The notes beneath the pieces are model-generated. The model did not search any database. It saw nothing but the letters and a program-made list of their open reading frames with translations, and was not told the DNA's origin. This document shows, one piece after another, positions 40,601 to 41,918 of a stretch of DNA of 41,918 nucleotides. Where the stretch lies: the NCBI GenBank assembly GCA_903839675.1, contig CAIMDB010000020.1, positions 1 to 41,918 on the forward strand, given 5' to 3'. A program made the translations under genes and the position numbers. Position 1 is the first letter of the stretch. Every line of letters starts with the position of its first letter. The DNA comes from an uncultured Sphingomonadales bacterium. Its GTDB lineage: Bacteria > Pseudomonadota > Alphaproteobacteria > Sphingomonadales > Sphingomonadaceae.

Positions 40601-40730
40601 GCCGCTTTACGCGCCGCTTGCCTGGGTGATCATCGGAGGGTTGATCTCCTCAACCTTGCTCAGCCGTATCGTGACGCCGGTAATGTACTTGCTGATCGTG
40701 CGCCGTCACGCGGGAGAGGCGACAGCTTAA
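37680..40730 (+). CDS. RND-family efflux permease
   Basis: 1016 aa from GTG 37680, overlapping the adaptor stop. The protein is a full-length, 12-helix RND pump: first helix LTAVIFLLFAALGIQAFLSI, large periplasmic loops, and the TM4 proton-relay motif GLLVDDSIVVTENIERH with D397 and D398, equal to the AcrB D407/D408 pair. The second half repeats the layout (GVILFALFGIFAVLVAEF..., FLAIIGFVALIGIEIKNSILLVDF). It uses the proton gradient to export a toxic compound. It belongs to the hydrophobic/amphiphilic efflux type more than to heavy-metal CusA pumps. No TolC-like gene follows. Confidence 0.93.
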   Translation: MNLIAFAVKRWQLTAVIFLLFAALGIQAFLSIPRSADPHFPVPTIVTVVSLPGADAAEIEETVAKPIEEAVQGIDRIKEIRSTSNSGVAVISTEFDHGTNADQALDRVVRDVNAIRGQLPSGIGRIEFRRVRTTEAAVIQLALVSDNASWRRMDKYAQDVRDRLNVVPGVRATTIFGLAKPELRVAIDSGRLSEAGIPATAVANGISAGGATIAAGAINSGDRRFNVDAGGAYRSLEAVRGSIIKGEPGRFITVGDVAKVEWAEAEQLHYTRYNGQRAIFISVKQKDAVSAPDLRKRLGVVVESLNASLPPDMKLATAFDQTLDIKRRLNQLATDFAIALALVLITLIPLGWRASLVVVVSIPLSLAMGVFALAQLGYTLNQISISGFIISLGLLVDDSIVVTENIERHMRAGEAPTDAAISGTKEISLAVLGSTGVLLFAFLPLTFLPESSGDFVRGLPVAVLVTVASSLIVSLTIIPFVASRLLKNNHGPDGNKVLQAINGAIHRFYQPILHWGLQNPKLTVWGSLSFCVATLGTLPLIGASLFPASDSPYFMVRVETPEGSGMAATDRAVRDVSQIVSTFPGITGRMDNVGRGNPQIYYNNIPREDDTRYGEVFVTIDKWSPADSPRQLDELRRKLDVYPDAKVTVVQFENGPPVEAPVAIRLSGADIPSLREGSRQVASIMQATSGLRDVDNPLAIDRVDLDIGFDPASASLLGVTPGDIRRSVRIALAGERASSFRDPEGDTYPVVVRLPMAKEQPISALQSIYVATQAGGSVPLTEVATPRLKSVPSQINRFQLERTVTVKAYNERGELPSKLNKDVIAKLEKTKLPAGITWQVGGAAEVAARNTSGLGGVILFALFGIFAVLVAEFGRFREVAVVAGVIPLGLFGGIVALIVTGNSVSFLAIIGFVALIGIEIKNSILLVDFTTRLREEGMGLIEAIERAGEIRFLPVLLTSVTAIGGLLPLALSGSPLYAPLAWVIIGGLISSTLLSRIVTPVMYLLIVRRHAGEATA

Positions 40731-40731
40731 A

Positions 40732-40748
40732 CGCCTATTCGAAAGGCG
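40732..40748. terminator. Weak convergent stem-loop after the RND operon
   Basis: CGCCT (40732-40736) pairs with AGGCG (40744-40748) around a 7-nt loop containing TTCGAA. It lies in the 32-nt gap between the convergent RND and cyanophycinase-like genes; on the - strand it is followed by TTTAA, a slight T-run. Possibly a shared terminator. Confidence 0.3.
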
Positions 40749-40762
40749 CTCCGGTCAGGTCT

Positions 40763-41764
40763 TCAGGGCACATCCCGCCATTGCCCTTCTGCGACCGCAT
40801 AATATCTTCGAAAGGCGGGATTTTCCACGCGTCTGTCCGGCAAATGAAGCCGCGACGAAAGCCCAATTCCTGTCACCTCCACGCGGGAGAGCTTCAGCGG
40901 CGCGCCCAACTGAACGGTTTCAGAAAATCCACCGCGGACCAGCCAGGCGCCGCCATCCGGCGCGGTGGCATAGATGCGAGCACTGCCGTCAGGTTCCACA
41001 GCAAGGGCTGCACTTTCATCAACGCCTAAACCAAAGAGTGCCGGTGCGCCCTTGGGGCGCATCGTTTCCGCCTTCGCCACAAACGCGAACAATCGTCCCA
41101 GCCGATTGCGTTCCTTGAAGTGCGTATCGGTTATGACACCTTTCAGCAGGGGGAAGTGGACGAAGTCTGTCTCGATTGTGTTTGCAGGGCCAAGCGGGTT
41201 TGCCAAGGCTTCCACGCTGGTGATGCTGCCATCATCCATCGCGCCATAGAGATACTCGCCCTGCATCGCGAGACCGGCGCTTGTGCCGGCAAGGGGCTTG
41301 CCAGCGGCCACATGCGCATCAAGCGACTCTGCGACCGGCGTTCCCTTCCAAAATCGGACATAACGGGCCTGATCTCCGCCAGAGATGAAGATGCCATCTG
41401 CCCGCTTCAATCTGGCGAGCATCTTTGGGTCGTAGGCCGCTTTACGATTGGAAAAGACGAACGTTTCTGCCGAAGCGATGCCGCCGACATCCCTATAGAG
41501 TTCATCGGCGATGCTGGTTGATTGGGATGCGCGCAGGATCACGATGTGCCCGTGCCCTGCCTTTTCAATGAACCATTTGAGCGCGTCCACATTGCGATCC
41601 CCTCCACCCATCAGAAGGAGGCCGCCGGAGACGGGCCCCGGCGTTGGTTTGGAGACATCGCCGATTAGGTAGTGGCGATAGCCTCGGGCGACAACAACCT
41701 GAGGGATGAGCATCGCCACAATGATGGAAGCGAGGAGTAAGGTTATCCAGCGCGCTTGTAGCAT
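40763..41764 (-). CDS. Exported cyanophycinase-like serine peptidase (family S51)
   Basis: 333 aa from ATG 41764, with GGAG 8 nt upstream; a longer frame to 41869 lacks support. An N-terminal hydrophobic segment (WITLLLASIIVAMLIPQVVVA) should export or anchor the protein. S51 motifs follow: LLLMGGGDRN, GIFISGGDQARY, the nucleophile elbow AGTSAG with S162, and ITDTHFKERNRLGRLFAF. Cyanophycinases cleave cyanophycin, a multi-Arg-poly-Asp polymer, to beta-Asp-Arg dipeptides. No cyanophycin synthetase is nearby, so the enzyme may use polymer from outside or another beta-aspartyl peptide. It is monocistronic and convergent with the RND operon. Confidence 0.88.
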   Translation of the reverse strand: MLQARWITLLLASIIVAMLIPQVVVARGYRHYLIGDVSKPTPGPVSGGLLLMGGGDRNVDALKWFIEKAGHGHIVILRASQSTSIADELYRDVGGIASAETFVFSNRKAAYDPKMLARLKRADGIFISGGDQARYVRFWKGTPVAESLDAHVAAGKPLAGTSAGLAMQGEYLYGAMDDGSITSVEALANPLGPANTIETDFVHFPLLKGVITDTHFKERNRLGRLFAFVAKAETMRPKGAPALFGLGVDESAALAVEPDGSARIYATAPDGGAWLVRGGFSETVQLGAPLKLSRVEVTGIGLSSRLHLPDRRVENPAFRRYYAVAEGQWRDVP

Positions 41765-41918
41765 CGGGATCTCCACCAAGGACCAAGACGCAGCAATGTT
41801 ACACACTTGTGTGAATTTTTGACAAGATGATTGCAATTCAATCGACGTTGCCAATAGAAACGTCGGCATTGGGTAGGGGACGGGTGCTGGAAATGGCCCT
41901 GCGGCGGTTGCAGCAGGA
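41765..41918 (-). promoter_or_regulatory. Upstream region of the cyanophycinase-like gene
   Basis: The last 154 nt carry no supported gene. A possible promoter for the - strand gene is TTGTCA (41825-41820) with TGTAAC (41803-41798) at 16 nt. Between them lies the short inverted repeat CACAC-TT-GTGTG (41802-41813), a possible operator. The final 50 nt are GC-rich with no recognisable feature. Confidence 0.3.

Overview
The window looks like a chromosomal segment of a GC-rich alphaproteobacterium, most likely a member of the Sphingomonadales. This is inferred from gene content: two large TonB-dependent receptors (one of the type common in Caulobacter and sphingomonads), a SapC-family protein, an IalB-family protein, OmpW, and a soluble NAD-dependent FdsGBAD formate dehydrogenase. 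I see no tRNA, rRNA, CRISPR array, insertion sequence or phage gene.

Layout. (1) 1-2626, + strand: the C-terminal part of a large YDG-repeat adhesin, an IalB-like protein and a SapC-family protein. (2) 2701-14952, all - strand: a CitE-like CoA lyase, two alpha/beta hydrolases, glutathione-dependent formaldehyde dehydrogenase (frmA), two paralogous VOC proteins, formate dehydrogenase fdsG-fdsB-fdsA-fdsD with fdhD, and an FAD-dependent dehydrogenase. The fds genes overlap one another by 4 nt. (3) 15135-18431: a vanillin/salicylaldehyde-type aldehyde dehydrogenase, folD and an OxyR-like LysR regulator. (4) 18526-22804, + strand: TerC, an NTF2-like secreted protein, OmpW, a DUF2490 barrel, and an SbtA bicarbonate permease overlapping a PII-like SbtB candidate. 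(5) 23002-25272: a TonB receptor of unknown substrate, ending at a good intrinsic terminator. (6) 25370-30382, - strand: a choline-oxidation operon in which BetI (TetR repressor) and BetB (betaine aldehyde dehydrogenase) are one continuous polypeptide, followed by betA and a third, translationally coupled FAD oxidoreductase. (7) 30609-35940, + strand: a second TonB receptor, a beta-propeller phytase and a PHP-domain phosphoesterase, all overlapping, which I read as a phytate-scavenging operon. (8) 35965-40730: a TetR regulator divergent from an RND efflux adaptor and permease, with a tetO-like palindrome between them. (9) 40763-41764, - strand: an exported cyanophycinase-like peptidase.

How the genes may work together (inference). 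FrmA, FdsGBAD/FdhD and FolD form a C1 oxidation set: formaldehyde to S-formylglutathione, formate to CO2, plus folate C1 units. A classical S-formylglutathione hydrolase is missing from the window. If glycine betaine made by BetA/BetB is later demethylated, formaldehyde would be released, which would connect regions 6 and 2.

The strongest candidate for something undescribed is the BetI-BetB fusion. It is a DNA-binding repressor covalently joined to the enzyme of the pathway it should control, comparable in logic to PutA. A 20-bp palindrome lies 18 nt upstream of its start codon. Other points of interest are an OxyR-like regulator that keeps an OxyR-type DNA site but has His in place of the peroxidatic Cys, the phytase/PHP operon, the SbtAB pair, and perfect palindromes upstream of folD, the aldehyde dehydrogenase and the RND pump.
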